From Diplodia intermedia (Eukaryota > Ascomycota > Dothideomycetes > Botryosphaeriales > Botryosphaeriaceae), in NCBI GenBank assembly GCA_021495925.1, contig JAKEKT010000008.1:496001-560000 (forward strand): a DNA stretch of 64,000 bases, written 5' to 3'. The position numbers and the translations under genes are program-made. Shown here in pieces: positions 1 to 10,440 of this stretch. How positions within the stretch are numbered: position 1 is the first letter of the stretch; every line of letters begins with the position of its first letter. The notes under the pieces were generated by a model. The model was not told the DNA's origin. It made no database searches and saw nothing but the letters and a program-made list of their open reading frames with translations.

Positions 1-1957
1 CCGGGTGGCCATGGGCATGAAGCCCCTTCCGGTCCCCGGCAAGGAAGACACCTCTGGCCCCGTCTTCAAGGAACCCAGTGCCGACTCCGACGACGATCCC
101 GCAAGCACGCTCGAGACGCGATCCGCCGCCGCATTCGACAACTGGAAACAGATCGAGGAGGAGAAGGCAGCCAAGGCGAAGCTGCAGGCCAAGAAGGATG
201 CGATCAAGAAAGCCCGTGACCAGGCGCAACGGTTCGCCAAGCTCGAGGGCCAGGGCCTGGGCGAAGGTGACGATGTGGATGCGAAGACGTGGCTGGCAGG
301 GCAGAAGAAGAGGCAAAAGAAGATCGACAAGGCCCGCAAGCTTGAGCAAGAACTCGCCGAGCAGGAGGCCCAGCTGCAGGCGGAATACACCGCGAAGGAC
401 TTGGCCGGTGTCAAGGTGGCGCACGAGTTCGACCAGCTCGACGAGGGCGAGGAGCACATTTTGACTCTCAAGGATGCCGCCGTCGACGACGAGGATGCCG
501 GAGATGAGCTGGAAAACCTCGGTCTTGCTGAATCGGAGCGGGTGAAGGAGCGCCTTGACTCGAAAAAGAGAAAGCGCGCGTACGATCCGAATGATATCGA
601 CGAATCGGGCCAGGCATCTATCCTTGCTCAGTACGACGAGGAGATTGACGGCAAGAAGCGAAAGGTGTTCACCCTTGACGGCCAGGGTAGAACGGTGGAA
701 GAGACTCAGAAGATCAAGGATGATGGCACTCTCGGCCAGTCGAAGATTAAGATCAACCTGGACCTCCTGCAGGACGATACTCCCATCTCGGACTACATTG
801 ACGCCTCCGAGGTCAAGATCAAGAAGCCTAGGAAGAAGAAGGAAAAGAAATCCAGGAAGAAGGCCGTTGATGATGACGATATCTTCCCGATGCCGGCGCC
901 CGCTGCGCCCAAGGAAACCGGCGGCATGGACGTCGACAATGCCGAACCTGCGCCAAGGAAGAAGATCGTAGAGGATTTCATCGACGACGAAGACCTACAA
1001 GCGAACCTTGCCATGCAGAGGCGAGCTGCCTTGAAGAAGAGGAAGAAGATGAGGCCTGAGGATCTTGCCCGGCAGCTCCGTGAGGAAGCCTCCGCAACCC
1101 CAGATGTCATGGACACCGTCGAGGCACCGGAAGATGAACCTGGTCTCGTCATTGATGAAACTTCGGAGTTCGTTGCCAATCTTCAAGGACCAGCAGAGCG
1201 GCCAGAACGCCAACGTAACAAGTCTTCTCAGCCGCGGAGCCGTGCAGTCTCTGAGGCCGCCAACGGGATGGATGAAGAGGGCGACGTTAACATGGATCAG
1301 TCATACGCTGAGGTCGAGGAGGCACAGGAACGGGCAGCTCGCGAGGCAAGGAGTGGTTCAGTACCAAACATCACTACCACTGGCCTTGACGAAGAAGAGA
1401 CCGTCGACCGCGGTATTGCCGCAACTCTTAATCTCCTCAAGCAACGTGGCCAAATTACGGCAAACAACGGCGGCGAGCTCAACCACAGACATATTGAGCA
1501 CCAGCGGTTCCTGGCTGAGAAGTCAAAGATGGAAACAGACGCCGAGGTGCGCGCCAAATTGCAGCGTGAGCGTGATCGCCGCTCTGGCCGTCTCGAACAC
1601 ATGTCGGCGCGCGAGCGTGAAGCTATGGCTCAGAAGGCCAATCAGGATCGCGACCGCCTCGAGTCGCGTAAGATGGCCGATATTTTCAACAAGGAGTACA
1701 AGCCAAATGTCGAGCTCAAGTACATTGACGAGTTCGGCCGCCGCATGAACCAGAAGGAAGCCTTCAAGCACCTCAGTCACCAGTTCCACGGCAAGGGCTC
1801 TGGAAAGCAGAAGACGGAGAAGCGCCTCAAGAAGATCGACGAGGAGAAGCAGCGGGAGTCGATGAGCAGTTTAGACTCCAGCCAACACACCGCCATGAAC
1901 ACGGCTATGGACTCCACGGCAAAGAAGAACAGGCAGGCTGGTGTGCGCCTGCAGTAG
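1..1957 (+). CDS. SNU66: SNU66/SART-1 family tri-snRNP protein, 5'-truncated by window edge
   Basis: Component of the U4/U6.U5 tri-snRNP, needed in the nucleus for pre-mRNA splicing. The frame is open from the first base and reads R-V-A-M-G-M-K-P-L-P-V-P-G, the conserved N-terminal SART-1 motif, so the true start lies upstream of the window; the GTG at 5 and the ATG at 11 are internal. About 650 residues are visible. They are very rich in Lys/Glu/Asp with long predicted coiled coil, as is usual for the family. The C-terminus carries the conserved block with YIDEFGR, SHQFHGKGSGK and KRLKKIDEE. There is no intron in the visible part, and the stop is the TAG at 1955-1957. Family assignment is firm. 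Confidence 0.93.
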   Translation, partial: RVAMGMKPLPVPGKEDTSGPVFKEPSADSDDDPASTLETRSAAAFDNWKQIEEEKAAKAKLQAKKDAIKKARDQAQRFAKLEGQGLGEGDDVDAKTWLAGQKKRQKKIDKARKLEQELAEQEAQLQAEYTAKDLAGVKVAHEFDQLDEGEEHILTLKDAAVDDEDAGDELENLGLAESERVKERLDSKKRKRAYDPNDIDESGQASILAQYDEEIDGKKRKVFTLDGQGRTVEETQKIKDDGTLGQSKIKINLDLLQDDTPISDYIDASEVKIKKPRKKKEKKSRKKAVDDDDIFPMPAPAAPKETGGMDVDNAEPAPRKKIVEDFIDDEDLQANLAMQRRAALKKRKKMRPEDLARQLREEASATPDVMDTVEAPEDEPGLVIDETSEFVANLQGPAERPERQRNKSSQPRSRAVSEAANGMDEEGDVNMDQSYAEVEEAQERAAREARSGSVPNITTTGLDEEETVDRGIAATLNLLKQRGQITANNGGELNHRHIEHQRFLAEKSKMETDAEVRAKLQRERDRRSGRLEHMSAREREAMAQKANQDRDRLESRKMADIFNKEYKPNVELKYIDEFGRRMNQKEAFKHLSHQFHGKGSGKQKTEKRLKKIDEEKQRESMSSLDSSQHTAMNTAMDSTAKKNRQAGVRLQ

Positions 1958-2479
1958 GTGGTCAGTTGAGAGAACTTACTGGACTGCAGTGTTTTTTTGC
2001 GGATCGATAATGTGATGGAGGGGGAGACAACGGCGTTATCCAAGGTTAGTATGTACTACTCTGATCAGCGTACAAATGGAAATAAATATTAAACGAAGCC
2101 AATTTTCTAGTCCACGTGAGATACGGGAACCTTGCAGGTATGTTGCCCATAAGCTTCACGTTCCCTCCACAGAAGGTCAAACCCACGCCTCACGTGTGCT
2201 AACCGTCGGCGATACTCCACGCCTCTTGCACTTTCGTGTCTTGGTCAGTGGTCTTGGTCTGCAATGACTTCATTGCTTGAATGTGCTGATCCTTGCATCC
2301 CACGGTTGAACTGACTTGCTAGCCTACCTCATATCCCCATGAAAAGGTAGTCTCGAAATTCTGGATGTTTGCTCCAACTGCCCGCTTGACAGGTCTCACC
2401 AAAAGAAAAATCACTTGATTGCTACTGGGATCTACTGCCCAATTCGCATGATGTAGAATTGCTAGCACTGCCGGACTGC
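1958..2479. other. intergenic, convergent 3' ends
   Basis: About 520 bp between the stop of SNU66 and the inferred stop of the minus-strand zinc-finger gene. It presumably holds both 3' UTRs. I see no convincing gene; the short open frames here have no recognisable content. Confidence 0.5.
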
Positions 2480-3226
2480 TCAACTGAATTCCCAATTGTA
2501 GTATTCCATGCTGTCAATGAAAGAAGTTTGGTCGAATGTTCTGCTTTCCATGCCAGATCTGTATCAGTATCATCGGTTCATTGAGCCTTACTGCATTCCT
2601 GGTTGCAGATAAGGGCCTTCTTCAAGATCAGTGTGGGAGTAATGCTCATACCTGTCTTTCAAAGTCGCGAGGACGTTGTCCAGAATGCCCCAGAGCTCTT
2701 GATTGTCTCCGAAACGCTTGTGTTCCAAGGCTTCCAGCGCGTCAACTGCCCTACGATCGGACCAGTCCCAGGATAGAAGTTGGGGGTTCAATCGCAGGAT
2801 CCCTGGGAAAGCAAGTACGTCCCACGTGGCGGCGATGGAAGGATGATTTAGAAGGCCATGCATCACGGAGTCCTTTGTCCAGGCACTTTTTGGCATACCG
2901 CTTTGTTGGTGGTTAAGTAAGTGTTCTTGACGGAGTTCGAAGTCATCGAACACGGCCGCACAAATGCCGCAGGGGTACAAACTCTTCTTGTCGCTATGGT
3001 GTGTCGAATCGAAACTCTGGCCGGAGCAGTTGGTCTTGCGGAGGTGGCGAGAGCGGCCGAGTTTTGTGTTCCAGGATTGTTGACATTCCAGGCATCGATG
3101 GTGTCTCTGAGGCTCGTGTTTCTCTTCAATATGGTTGTTCAGGTTTCCCTTGCTCTTGTAGGGCGATACATTGCAGAATGGACACCAGTGCATCGCGCGT
3201 GACATCAATGTCTCTGTTGGTGGCAT
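2480..3226 (-). CDS. fungal C2H2-type zinc-finger protein (paralogue A)
   Basis: Probably a nucleic-acid-binding protein of unknown target. Proposed exons on the minus strand are 3226-2652 and 2558-2480 (217 aa), with an intron at 2559-2651 that begins GTATGAG and ends ACAG. Unspliced, the frame stops at 2588 after a tail with no counterpart in the paralogue. Spliced, it ends in an acidic/aromatic tail. The N-terminal third has three Cys/His modules: WCPFC...NNHIEEKH; CLEC...RHLRKTNC (a C2HC variant); and CGIC...HLLNH. It is clearly homologous over about 150 residues to the gene at 18070 (shared YKSKGNLNNH, HEPQ, SRHLRK/TRHLRK, KKSLY-CGIC and VFDDF). The intron is inferred; the fingers are seen directly. 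Confidence 0.72.
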
Positions 3227-4212
3227 TGTTTAAGATGCTTGTAGATATCAGATTGAAGAAAGAGTTCGGTGAATGGTGCTGTAGGTGCGTTCAGAACATG
3301 CTATGGACGAGTAGTACGACAGGCTGCGGTTGAGCCTTGCAACGAGGCTCCACCTCACCAAAGGGAGAGAAATAAGGGAAACAAACAAAACGTGGAAGTT
3401 CGGTATTTAAGTGCGCATGAGCAGTGCTTCTATCTTTTGCAGGCTTACGTAGAGCGGCGCGCGGCGATTCGGCCATGTCGGAGTTGGCTGCACTGTGACA
3501 TTCAGTTTTCTGTGTAACCGGCCGAAATAGGGAAGTAAGACGAGGCTCGAGGAACTCGCCACTGCAAATCCAATTTGCAAGCCACTGGCCAGCCCCAGTA
3601 AGGCCGACCAGCATCGGGGATCAGTATGCCATCGCGTCCCAGTGCTAGTGGAAGATGCCCCAACTCGCACTTTCCCCCCGATCGATGCAGTAAGGCGGAC
3701 GGCATGCAATTGATAAGTTAGCAATGATCTCCGCCACGGCGTCACGGTAGCATGTCCGCCTGCTAAAATCGCCTGGTCTGCTTTCCTCTCTGCTCGTAAT
3801 GCGCGCGCTTTGCTCATTATCATAGATTCAACTAGTGGGTTGCAGGCTGGTGAGACATGCATCCCACCTCGCGCACCTATACACCCCAGCGCCGCTACGC
3901 CGCACTCATTCTGCGCGTTGGATCTTCCGGCGGGATCCATCAGGTCGGCAAACACTGCCCTATAGTAATCTCACCCACGCTGGGGCCAGTCATCCGCGTT
4001 TCGTCACCCCTGTTGTCGCTGCCACTTGCTACTCGGTTTTCTCTTCCGCTCGCCGTCCGATCACACATCGCCTAGCTGTGTTCGACGTTCATCACACCGC
4101 CGCCAAATAGTGAGCCGCCCGGCACTTCTGTCCAGGGTCTAAGATGAGAGCCGCTCATGTTCGGCCTACCGCATAAGTATCATCATCATCCTCCTAAGCG
4201 AACGTCTCGTTT
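3227..4212. other. intergenic, about 990 bp
   Basis: Upstream region of the zinc-finger gene and 3' flank of the small membrane-protein gene. Several short open frames on both strands overlap each other and look random. An AT-rich run at about 3402-3408 could be a weak TATA element for the zinc-finger gene. Nothing else is identifiable. Confidence 0.4.
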
Positions 4213-4755
4213 CTATGTACATGGGCACCGAACAGCCCAAAAAACAAAAAGTGCAATCCCAACACGGACCATGAACTCCACCGGTCTCCTGACCGGCCTA
4301 ATCGTGTGGCGCATCACTGTCATGAACAAATTGAACAACAACTGTTCCGCCAGCCTCCTCCCAAAGTCAAATCGGTCGTCGAAACAGACGGAGAGGAGGA
4401 TAACGGTAATGGAAATAACCAGCAAAATTGCAAGGAACACGGGGAGGGCTGCATCTGATGTTGGTTCTTCAGGTAGCTGAGGTGCTGTTGCTGCTGGCGG
4501 GCGCGGTGGTGGTGCTTCTGATGCTGATGCTGTTGCCGCTGTCGTTGCCGCCGGTGCAGTGAGGGAAGAGGTCTCCTCGGCCGTGGCGACTGGCTCGTCT
4601 TGCTGCGCAGGGGAGGGTCCAAAGTCCGCTGGCTTGTTCGACACATCAGGCAAGCTGTTGTGGCGTCTGTTACGTGCATGCTGTTCGGAAGCCGCAAAGT
4701 CGTTGGAAGAAGTGGAGCTGACGGCATGGGTGGCGGAAAAGTTCGGCGAAGCCAT
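4213..4755 (-). CDS. small single-pass membrane protein, unknown function
   Basis: A 180-aa protein I do not recognise. Residues 1-100 are low-complexity (Ser/Ala/Thr/Pro/Glu-rich, probably disordered). A hydrophobic segment at about 104-125 (LPVFLAILL...SVCF) looks like one transmembrane helix. It is followed by a basic amphipathic stretch with RR and RPVRRP and a second, weaker hydrophobic stretch near 163-175. There is no signal peptide, so a tail-anchored-like topology with a cytosolic N-terminus is possible. A TATA-like sequence (CCTATATAACC on this strand, about 4822-4832) lies about 70 nt upstream of the ATG, which supports a real gene. An antisense frame overlaps it, but this strand gives the more protein-like product. 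Confidence 0.55.
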   Translation of the reverse strand: MASPNFSATHAVSSTSSNDFAASEQHARNRRHNSLPDVSNKPADFGPSPAQQDEPVATAEETSSLTAPAATTAATASASEAPPPRPPAATAPQLPEEPTSDAALPVFLAILLVISITVILLSVCFDDRFDFGRRLAEQLLFNLFMTVMRHTIRPVRRPVEFMVRVGIALFVFWAVRCPCT

Positions 4756-4821
4756 TTTTGCTGCTTTGAGGTCGAATATGTAGTGAGTTCGTTGATTCTC
4801 TCCCTGCTGTGCTATGCTGGG

Positions 4822-4832
4822 TGGTTATATAG
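4822..4832 (-). promoter_or_regulatory. TATA-like box for the small membrane-protein gene
   Basis: CCTATATAACC on the minus strand, about 70 nt upstream of the ATG at 4755. The spacing fits a core promoter with a short 5' UTR. Confidence 0.5.
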
Positions 4833-5299
4833 GTACGGAACCTCTAGTGTAAAGTGGTAGCGAGAAGTGAAATCTCTGAAGTCAGGGTATACAGGGTCTC
4901 TCCTTCCTCAGCGGCTGTGACGGACGCATTTCCGGGGGATGTTGTGGAGTGCGTTGGCTCTTGTCATGGCTTGCTCGGACCAAGTGGTCGTCGAATATAT
5001 CGTAAACAGGCCGCGTGGGCAATAGAGGATATTTGCTGGCGGAATGCATTTGAACTGTGTGGTGTCCCGGCGGTGTGCCAAGTCAGTGCGATCAACCAGC
5101 TTTACAAAAAGCTCAGCGTGTCCTCATCCAACCAATGTACACTTCACATAGCTCAAGGTAGGCCTAACAATCTAGAACGAGGAACGTTTGAATCTCAGAC
5201 AATCTCATGATGCTTGGTGTTTACTCTAAATATGCTCTACCATTCAAGCTTTTTGTACATGGTGGTATCATAAAACCAGTGGTGCGAAGAGCTTCGGCT
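4833..5299. other. intergenic between small membrane-protein gene and PMI 3' end
   Basis: About 470 bp upstream of the minus-strand gene at 4755 and downstream of the PMI stop at 5300. It must hold the PMI 3' UTR. No gene is seen. Confidence 0.4.
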
Positions 5300-6673
5300 C
5301 TACTCCACATAAGCAGTGAATATCTGAAGCGCCTCCTTGGCACTGTATTCAACATCAACACCCTGCCCAACAAAGAAGATGTAGCCCTCCTTGATCTCGT
5401 GCACCTTTCCGTCGACCTTCAACTCACCCGAACCCTGCGTGCACACCAGCGAACTGGGTCCAGAGATGGCAGAGATAGTCTCGCTGGCTCCACTGGGCAC
5501 TTCTGTTGCGAGCATGTTGAACTCGCTCATTGGGGGAGCGTACACCTTCGTGTGGCCGTTCTTGCTACGTTCATAGGGCTTGCTAGGCAAGATGGCCTCC
5601 TTCGCATCGTGGGGCGTGAACGTCAGACAGGAAATGAATGTGTCGACGTTGTCCCGGTCGGCGCGCGGGCAGAAGCCGGTGTTAAGGACGTTATTCGATC
5701 GCGCCATGCACTCGATGATATCGCCACCAAGGTAGGCGTGGATTCCGTCAGCGGGTATGTAGATGCTCTCTCCTGGCTGCAGTACCAGGTAGTTCATGGT
5801 GATGAGCGCAACCAGACTGCCAGGGTCCTGTGGGATTGAGATTAGCAACACACCTTGAGATCGGAAACAGGCTTGACATACCGTCTTCCCATATTGGTCC
5901 TGTAGACGCGGGAGCAACTCTGGAATGTTGGTGTGCTTTCCAAAAGCCGACTTATCCACCTTGCCCAGCGCCTCCTCCACTTGTTTCACTTCAGCTTCCG
6001 ACGCTTCGAGCATGCGCTGCACGACGTGTTTAAGTGTCTGATCGTCAAACGCAGGCTTCCTGACCTCGGGCAAGAACCTCTGCAAAGGTTCAAGCAAGAT
6101 CAATTGCTCGATGTCGGTGAGCGGCTTGAAGCCACAGAAGGCTTCAAATTTGGTCAAAGCAACTGCAATTTCGGGCTTGTGGTTTGGGTCGGTGAAGCTC
6201 GAGGGGTCTCGTCTGTGCAGCTCGGAGGCAAGGCTCTTGTTCTATGTAGCGTCAGCATTGGCTACGAAGAGCAGGAGCGGGGAGGGACTAACGGGGTGCA
6301 GTTGCAGCGGGAGAGCTTTCGCAATGGACAAAACCTTGGGAAGATAAGGCAAGTCCTGGCCAAACCGTTGGATTACAGTCTTTCCCAGAAGCTCGTCCGG
6401 AGTCTTGTTGATGAAGTCCTGGAGGTTTTCTCCCGTCTCCAAAACGTAGGCGGGCAGATCCGGGTAGGTGCCGTACCACCTGATTGTCGTCAGCGCGAGC
6501 AGCGGGAGCAGACTTCAAAGAACATACATCTCGGCGTAAGGTTTGTTCTCATCAAGCTTGAAATCAGTCCCGGGCGTCTTGGAGGCCAGTCGAGCAGCAA
6601 CAGACTGGGAGCCCTGCTTGCCCCACGGATACTCGTTGCAGTAGCATTTGAGCTGGACGGCTTTGGGGGCCAT
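5300..6673 (-). CDS. PMI1: mannose-6-phosphate isomerase, type I
   Basis: Zn-dependent cytosolic enzyme interconverting fructose-6-P and mannose-6-P, the entry to GDP-mannose for cell wall and glycans. Exons on the minus strand are 6673-6528, 6479-6293, 6241-5882 and 5827-5300, giving 406 aa. The three introns are 48, 51 and 54 nt (donors GTATGT, GTTAGT, GTATGT), and all junctions keep frame. The expected metal ligands are present: Q108 and H110 in LQLHP, E135 in HKPEIAVAL, and H261 in ADGIHAY. The N-terminal Y-PWG-KQGS motif and the C-terminal SNNVLNTGF loop are also typical. Length matches fungal PMIs. The start at 6673 opens directly into the family N-terminus. It shares its upstream region with the divergent mannosyltransferase gene at 7533. 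Confidence 0.95.
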
Positions 6674-7532
6674 TGTGCAGGGATTCGGCGAGGACGAAGC
6701 ACAGTTGGATCAATCACAGACGGAGAGGTACAGGGAAGCGGAATGGAAGGTGCTGTTGCAGTTGGGGCAGCGAGCGAGACGGGTTGATTATGAGGGCAGT
6801 GCAGCAGAGCTCGACGTCATAGTCGCGTCGGCGCATCGGGCGTGGAAGGTGCAGTGGAGTGCGGCGCAAAGAACCCGCGGGAGGGCCGGATGTGGAGAAA
6901 GCCAGTGCGATCGTTGATTGATAATAATTGCAGAGCGCCGTCACCGCGCAAGCTTCCCCCCGCATGTGAGATTTTGCTATGGTGGCGTGGTGCTCCTGGT
7001 TGATCCATCGCCACGGGCTTGCGCCGACGAGTTTTGAGCGGGTCCCGACTCCAATGGCCCTGGAATCGAGCGGAGCATGGAAGCCGGAAGCTGCTTTACA
7101 GAGCGTGCGGGAGCCAGATGGTGAGATCAGCGGGGTTGGGATGAAAGCACCTGGGCGGGCCGGTGACGCAGAGCGACGGCAGGGATGGCGGGAGCCCGAG
7201 GGCGGCGGGCGGCAGTATGGAAATCACGGTCGCGCGGCTCTCACCGCCCGGCGCGCTCCAGGGTCCGCAGCGGGTGGCAGGAGATTGCGAGCCCTCGCGC
7301 CGCCGCATCTCGTATGCCACCGTGGTAGCTGCAAGTGCTGACAACACCCTCGACACCACGCTCCTTCGACTCGCCCTCGCCCTCGAATCCGTCGCGCGCG
7401 CTCTCGGGACCATGTCGCCCTGATCACCCTCTCTTCCGCCTGTCAACGTCTCTCCTTGCGTGCCCGCCGATCCGCCAGCTCTCTCATTCCAATTTCCAAG
7501 CGCCGCACTCCTCCCCCGACTCATCCTCCGCC
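6674..7532. promoter_or_regulatory. divergent intergenic region between PMI and GT34 gene
   Basis: About 860 bp, GC-rich, separating two mannose-metabolism genes transcribed away from each other. It must contain both promoters and 5' UTRs. I see no clear TATA box and no convincing extra gene; the many short frames are shadows of GC-rich DNA. Confidence 0.5.
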
Positions 7533-8594
7533 ATGCATTTCGCTTTTCCTCCGCGCAAGACCTCGCGCCCGCCGCCCTACGTCGCCGCCGCCAATGCGCG
7601 CAGCCAAGGTCCCCTTCTCACCCGACGCATGGCTAGGCAACTGGCCATCTACGCCTTGGTCGCCCTTGGCTTCCTTTACTTGCTGAAGAATTGCTTCTTC
7701 AATGGGCCCCCTCCGGAGTTCATCCCCGCTGGCACCCCGCCCGTGGTCATGGTGACTACCTTCGATGCGGACCTGTCCGACTCGTTCAAGGAAAAGCTCA
7801 GAATCAACCGGGAGACGTACGCGGCCAAGCACGGTTAGTCCAGCGAATGCGCTGCATATGCTTTGGGAGAGCTGACTGGTATCTAGGCTACGCGACCTTC
7901 TTCGCCAACTCGTCCGACTACAACATCGGTAGTAACCCTCTGAGCTGGGCGAAGGTTCCCTCGATGCGCCACGCCATGACCGCTTTCCCTCACAGCACCT
8001 ACTTCTTCTACCTCGATATCAACAGTCTCATTGTAAATCCCGACATCTCTGTCGAAGACCACATCATGCAGAAGTCCCGTCTTGAGGATCTGATGATTGT
8101 CGGTCTCCCAGTGGTTCCTCCGGATAGTGTCATCAAGACATTCGCACATCTTTCTGGGGACAACATTGATCTGGTTCTGACCCAGGATACCGACAATCTA
8201 TGCCAGAATAGCTTTATTCTCCGGCGAGGGGATTGGGCCAAGTTCTTTCTGGATTCGTGGTTCGATCCGCTGTACCGCTCATACAATTTTCAGAGGGCTG
8301 AAGGCCATGCGTTGGAACACATTGTCCAGTAAGTTTGGAAGTGATCGCTTTGAAGGTTAAAGTAACCGGTTTTCTAGGTGGCACGGCACTATCCTCGCCA
8401 AGCTTGCTCTTGTTCCCCAACGCATCATGAACGCCTACACCCGGGCCGAGGAGGGCTCCAAGGAAGGCATGTACCAAGAAGGCGATTTCATTGCTGCCTT
8501 CCCCGATTGTATCGACGATAAGAAGACGACATGTGAGGACGATATGGCGCCCTGGTGGGGCAAGTCTCTGGAGAATTCCGACTCCTCGTCTTGA
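7533..8594 (+). CDS. GT34 (GMA12/MNN10-type) mannosyltransferase
   Basis: Golgi type II glycosyltransferase, most like the alpha-1,6-mannosyltransferase subunits Mnn10/Mnn11 that extend the N-glycan mannan backbone using GDP-mannose. Exons are 7533-7833, 7887-8328 and 8378-8594 (319 aa), with introns of 53 and 49 nt (donors GTTAGT and GTAAGT). A short basic cytosolic tail precedes a transmembrane anchor at about residues 37-55, followed by the catalytic domain. FFYLDINSLIVNP occupies the position of the family DxD-like metal/nucleotide site. NSFILRRGDWAKFFLDSW and the EGHALEHIVQWHGTILAKLALVPQR block are typical GT34. Which MNN orthologue it represents cannot be decided from this sequence alone. 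Confidence 0.88.
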
Positions 8595-9018
8595 TGGCTT
8601 GATTGTTTGAATTGATGGCGTTCAATGGGTATATCCGTGTTCATGGAGACTCGATGTAAGCGCGAGGCGTTATCTTTGGGTTGATGACTGGTTTAGTGCT
8701 TCGTACAGTACTCTGTAATAGTATCCTGATACCAAAGGCTTCTTAGGCCTGGACTCTCTGTAACCAAACGCACCTCGTCTGCAGTGAATGAATCGAGTTT
8801 GTGGAGGAAACAAATAACCCCAGGGTTACAGGGAAGATTTCCGAAGGATGCCCGCGGGAATGTGCCAATGATAGGTGGCGCTTTCCGCTCGCGACTTAGC
8901 CGGCGATCCTCTTCACGCCCAACGCGTCCAAGCTCTGCCTTCCTCAAACCAATCGTCACCACCTCCCCAGCTCTGCCCGCTTCACAACTCAGGCTGACCA
9001 CCGGCTTTCGGTCTCACT
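8595..9018. other. intergenic between GT34 and coiled-coil gene
   Basis: About 420 bp between two same-strand genes, holding the 3' UTR of the first and the promoter of the second. No gene is identified. Confidence 0.4.
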
Positions 9019-10271
9019 ATGCTACCACCGATAGCTCCTGCGTTACTCGAGCGCAACCCGAAATTTAAGGTTCTTTACGAGGACATCTCGCAAAACAAAC
9101 TCAACTCCGACGCGTCTACAAAAGATGTCAAGAGGCAACGCTTGGTGGATGAGGCACGAAAAGTATGTACCGTACAGTCCTGCATCTGCGCATGCTTTTC
9201 CTAGAATTGCACGCGACCGCAAGTAGTGAAGTCGTATCATAGCTTCGTTTGCCTCTGCGGCTGGAGCCTTGCTGATTCGTGCAGGAGCTGAACATCAAAC
9301 GAATCGACCTAGCAAAGACACAAATCTTGAAAACTTCACTAGAAAGCCTCACCGCGCGAGCAGCTGATCTTCCTGACGAAGTATGGCCCCTGTCTTCCAA
9401 GTCGGACATCAACCCCTATCACTGACGCCTGCTAGCTTCACGAGGTCATCACCATAGTCGCCGCGCAACTCAATGGTCACATCCCTTCATCTGACCGCGA
9501 AATACTACAAGAAGATGTCGAATACTTCACCGTACGTCTCTTTCGGCCATACGTTCCAGCCAACCCGCTGATCCAACACCGTCAACACCAGGAACACATC
9601 GTCCCCATCTCACGCGCCCTATCCGCGCACCTCAAGTCCACCGCCGTCCAACTCTGCAGAATCGCAAGCCCCGAAAGTCAGTCTCCCCCGCCCATCTCCC
9701 TCACCTCCATCGCCCCTTCACTGACGGCCGCCCCCCCAACCCAGCCGACCCCAACCCCGGCACGATCCGCTCCCTCCCATCCATCGCGCAAGACCAACAG
9801 GACGACGTCGCCGCCTCCACCGCCGCGCTGGCCTCGCACCGCGTCGCCCTCGCCGACCTCGCCGCCGCCACGCTCGACGCGCAGACGCGCCTCGTCGAGG
9901 TCGTCGTGCGCGTGCTCGAGCAGACGGTCCACGGCAGCGCGGCGCGCGCCGCCCGCGCCAAGGCCGAGCACCTCGCCGCCGTCGCCAAGGGGTTGGAGTT
10001 GAAGCTGAGCGTCGTGACGCTGACGTCGAGGGGAGAAGGGGAGTTGGAGCGTGCGGTGGAGGGGTACGGGAGGTGGTTGAGGGGCGAGAGGGAGGAACTG
10101 GACCATCGGAAGGCGATTGCGGAGGATCGGCTGAGGGATTTTGAGGAGGCGGGCGGTGGTGGTGGGGGTGGGAAGGGTGGGATGTTGAGGGAGATTGCGA
10201 GGAGGTATGCGGAGGTGGAGGAGGAGATTGCGAGGGTGCGGGGGGAGGTGGGGAGGTTGGAGGGGAGCTAG
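9019..10271 (+). CDS. coiled-coil protein of unknown function
   Basis: I do not recognise the family. Five exons fit: 9019-9162, 9285-9380, 9436-9531, 9592-9676 and 9745-10271 (315 aa). Introns are 122, 55, 60 and 68 nt; the last has a clear CACTGAC branch site, and every junction keeps frame. The first four exons encode a conserved-looking helical region (YEDISQNKLN; LNIKRIDLAKTQILK; LHEVITIVAAQLNGHI; VPISRALSAHLKS). The last exon encodes a long heptad-rich coiled coil with a Gly-rich insert, ending in EIARVRGEVGRLEGS. This architecture suits a structural or microtubule/centromere-type complex subunit, but that is only an inference. The last exon has very GC-rich codon use compared with the others. 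Confidence 0.7.
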
Positions 10272-10440
10272 CTGGTTCGGTAGTGTCTCCGTTGGACGTC
10301 TGATGGCAGCGTTATATGACCTATTGATGTCACGCTAGGCGGGGCTCTTACGCATTCACATATCCAAAAAAAAAAAAAAAAGTTGTAATCAAGGTACCCT
10401 TGGGCTGACTCTGCTCGAAAAAGGAGAAGTTCAGGATCGC
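10272..10440. other. short convergent spacer with A15 run
   Basis: Spacer between the stops of the coiled-coil gene and the SDR gene. It holds a run of about 15 A residues near 10368-10382 and probably both polyadenylation regions. Confidence 0.5.
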
